Below the pieces are notes generated by a model. That model saw only the letters and a list, made by a program, of their open reading frames with translations, ran no database searches and was not told the origin of the DNA. The position numbers were made by a program, and so were the translations under genes. Source: SZUA-309 sp965233675 (GTDB taxonomy: Bacteria; Pseudomonadota; Gammaproteobacteria; Pseudomonadales; Azotimanducaceae). From it: 64,000 nucleotides of DNA. Below are positions 62,372-64,000 of the stretch, one piece after another; positions within the stretch are counted from its first letter, which is position 1; every line of letters begins with the position of its first letter. The stretch lies in assembly GCA_965233675.1 (NCBI GenBank), contig OZ247498.1, forward strand, positions 1,302,001 to 1,366,000, given 5' to 3'.

Positions 62372-63056
62372 CGGTTTCCGGTGGGACATCCAGCGCAAAG
62401 TCGGCGGATTGTATCACCCGGTCCGGATCGGCCTGGAAGCGGATTTCCGTGTACTGACCGAGGTGATCGACGATTCCGAGGGAATCGAGACCTGCCGGGG
62501 AGAATGTGAGGCGGATTTCCGCGAACAGGGTTTCTTCACCCCGTGGCGAAACCACATAGCTGTCGATCCCCTCTTCCTCGATCGGCAGTCGGATGATCCG
62601 GAACTTTTCACCGAGATTCACCTGAGCGCTGGTCAGCAACGAGATCGGCGTGTCCGTGAGCGCCTCGGCAAGGGGCCGAATGGTGAGCTGTTCGAGATCC
62701 GGATCGTAAACCTTCAGCGTATCGCCCTCTGTGACGATCACCTGAGGATAGGGGTCATCCACCACCCATTTGAAGTTTGGCCGGTCCAGGAGCACGTATC
62801 CGGTGGATTGTTCCAGCACCTGCCCCCGATTGCCGGCGATGGCCTGGATGAAGCTGGCGGCGAAGCGCTCGAGACCGTTGAGTCGGGCGGTGAGCGCGGC
62901 GGCATCCTGAGCCGGCAGATCCAGTGTATCGGTTGTGCTGCCGCGTACGTCGCCCGCTACTTCGGCGATGCTTGTTTCCACCGCCGTTGAAGCAATGGCC
63001 ACGCCGCTGCAGAGCGTGCTCAGGATCAAAGCGATGGCCATGAGGTGAGTGGTCAT
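62355..63056 (-). CDS. lolA: outer-membrane lipoprotein carrier protein LolA
   Basis: 233 residues from the ATG at 63056, which opens the signal peptide MTTHLMAIALILSTLCSGVAIA. The mature part has the LolA pattern: LNGLERFAASFIQ, GYVLLDRPNFKWVVDDPYPQVIVTEGDTLKVYDPDLEQLTIRP, and the C-terminal Q-Y-T-E-I-R-F. It carries lipoproteins across the periplasm. It lies one base after ftsK. Confidence 0.94.
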   Translation of the reverse strand: MTTHLMAIALILSTLCSGVAIASTAVETSIAEVAGDVRGSTTDTLDLPAQDAAALTARLNGLERFAASFIQAIAGNRGQVLEQSTGYVLLDRPNFKWVVDDPYPQVIVTEGDTLKVYDPDLEQLTIRPLAEALTDTPISLLTSAQVNLGEKFRIIRLPIEEEGIDSYVVSPRGEETLFAEIRLTFSPAGLDSLGIVDHLGQYTEIRFQADPDRVIQSADFALDVPPETDVIGG

Positions 63057-63057
63057 C

Positions 63058-64000
63058 TCAATCCCGCTTCGGCACCAGCACTTCGCGGCTGCCATTGGTA
63101 CCCATCTCGCTGACCACACCGGCGGCCTCCATGGTTTCGATCAGTCGGGCAGCCCGGTTGTAGCCGATCCTGAGCTTGCGCTGAACCGAGGAGATCGACG
63201 CTCTCCGGCTGTCGAGCACGAACTGCACCGCTTCGTCATACAGGGGGTCACTTTCTTCCGACCCATCGCCCGTATCAATGGCCACGAACGGTTCTTCCTC
63301 GCCGCCGGTGAGCACGTCTTCACGATAGTTCGGTGCCGCCCGTTGCTTCCAGTCTTCGACAATCCGGTGCACTTCTTCATCCGAGACAAAGGCACCGTGC
63401 ACCCGGGTGGGCACCCCGGATCCCGGCGGCAGGTAGAGCATGTCGCCGTGTCCGAGCAACTGTTCGGCTCCGCCCTGATCGAGAATGGTCCGGGAATCCA
63501 CCTTGGAAGACACCTGGAAGCTGATCCGGGTAGGAATATTGGCTTTGATCAGGCCGGTGATCACGTCAACGGACGGCCGCTGGGTGGCAAGAATCAGGTG
63601 GATGCCGGCGGCACGCGCTTTCTGGGCGATCCTTGCGATCAACTGCTCCACTTTTTTGCCGACGATCATCATCATGTCGGCGAACTCGTCGATCACCACC
63701 ACGATGGTCGGCAGTTTCTCGAGCATGGGCGGATCGCCGTCCATTTCCTCGTTCCACAGAGGATCCTGAATACCGCCGGACTTCTCCGCCTCACCCACCT
63801 GGCGATTGAATCCCGCCAGATTCCGCACGCCCAGGGAAGCCATCAGCTTGTAGCGACGCTCCATCTCGGCCACGCACCAGTTGAGGGCCTGGGCTGCTTC
63901 CTTCATGTCGGTGACCACTGGTGCCAGCAGATGGGGCACGCCTTCGTAGACGGACAACTCCAGCATTTTCGGGTCGACCAGAATCAGGCGCACTTCTTCC
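63058..64000 (-). CDS. ftsK: DNA translocase FtsK, C-terminal part
   Basis: The frame is open to the window end, so the N-terminal membrane domain and Walker A lie outside. Visible are LILVDPKMLELSVYEGVPHLLAPVVTD, Walker B IVVVIDEFADMMM, LATQRPSVDVITGLIKANIPTRISFQVSSKVDSRTILD, and the gamma winged-helix domain (last 65 residues, ISSVQRKLRIGYNRAARLIETME), which reads KOPS and activates XerCD. It pumps chromosomes at the division septum. Confidence 0.97.
   Translation of the reverse strand, partial: EEVRLILVDPKMLELSVYEGVPHLLAPVVTDMKEAAQALNWCVAEMERRYKLMASLGVRNLAGFNRQVGEAEKSGGIQDPLWNEEMDGDPPMLEKLPTIVVVIDEFADMMMIVGKKVEQLIARIAQKARAAGIHLILATQRPSVDVITGLIKANIPTRISFQVSSKVDSRTILDQGGAEQLLGHGDMLYLPPGSGVPTRVHGAFVSDEEVHRIVEDWKQRAAPNYREDVLTGGEEEPFVAIDTGDGSEESDPLYDEAVQFVLDSRRASISSVQRKLRIGYNRAARLIETMEAAGVVSEMGTNGSREVLVPKRD

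Noticed and set aside
1..64000. CRISPR arrays
   Set aside because: No regularly spaced direct repeats were seen on reading through; the only exact long repeats are the tRNA ends and the IS copies.

Overview
The window is GC-rich chromosomal DNA of a gammaproteobacterium, probably an environmental or marine relative of the pseudomonads. The main argument is the right-hand block, where ftsK, lolA, rarA, crcB, serS, cysG and tusDCB stand in the order familiar from Pseudomonas-like genomes. Housekeeping genes (pyrB, etfA/etfB/ETF-QO, moaA, murF, sppA, gorA, ugd, galE) fit the same picture. The species cannot be named from this sequence.

Left part (1-22.8 kb): a TPR protein, pyrB, an AP2-like small protein, the electron-transfer flavoprotein genes with their quinone oxidoreductase, moaA with an apparent short coupled leader gene and a candidate small RNA on the opposite strand, an exosortase (XrtD-like) coupled to an aldo/keto reductase, murF, sppA, a sodium:alanine symporter gene broken by one in-frame TGA, an alkaline phosphatase lipoprotein, gorA, a ThDP enzyme and ugd.

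Accessory element 1 (22,923-32,402): about 9.5 kb of visibly more AT-rich DNA. It is bounded by perfect 18-bp inverted repeats, with the same 12-bp sequence directly outside each end. It carries a 5'-truncated SF2 helicase with seven HA repeats, a family-B DNA polymerase truncated at its 5' end and split by an insertion sequence, and an intact three-gene run: metallo-beta-lactamase-fold protein, four-helix membrane protein, second metallo-beta-lactamase-fold protein. Two different IS3-family elements sit inside it. No integrase or transposase for the element itself is visible. The triad and the element that carries it are the best candidates for an undescribed system here.

Middle (32.4-47.9 kb): an SOS mutasome operon imuA-imuB-dnaE2 behind two LexA boxes that lie four bases beyond the end of element 1. 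It is followed by genes of the exosortase/exopolysaccharide system: the locus ATPase, a tyrosine autokinase and the prsK-prsR two-component pair, the pair being coupled to galE. An orphan isoquinoline-oxidoreductase-type molybdoenzyme and a PEP-CTERM-like protein follow.

Accessory region 2 (48,156-55,914): a tRNA-Ser(UGA) gene followed by two further copies of its last 58 bp, defining two tandem islands. They hold remnants of a phage capsid gene and of an integrase, an RNase H, an IS copy identical at protein level to the one in element 1, a frameshifted zinc-ribbon gene, and two paralogous VPLPA-CTERM secreted proteins, one per island. A third VPLPA-CTERM protein lies just outside. These proteins are the expected substrates of the XrtD-like exosortase at 8.2 kb, so the islands appear to depend on a host-encoded sorting enzyme. 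The window ends inside ftsK.
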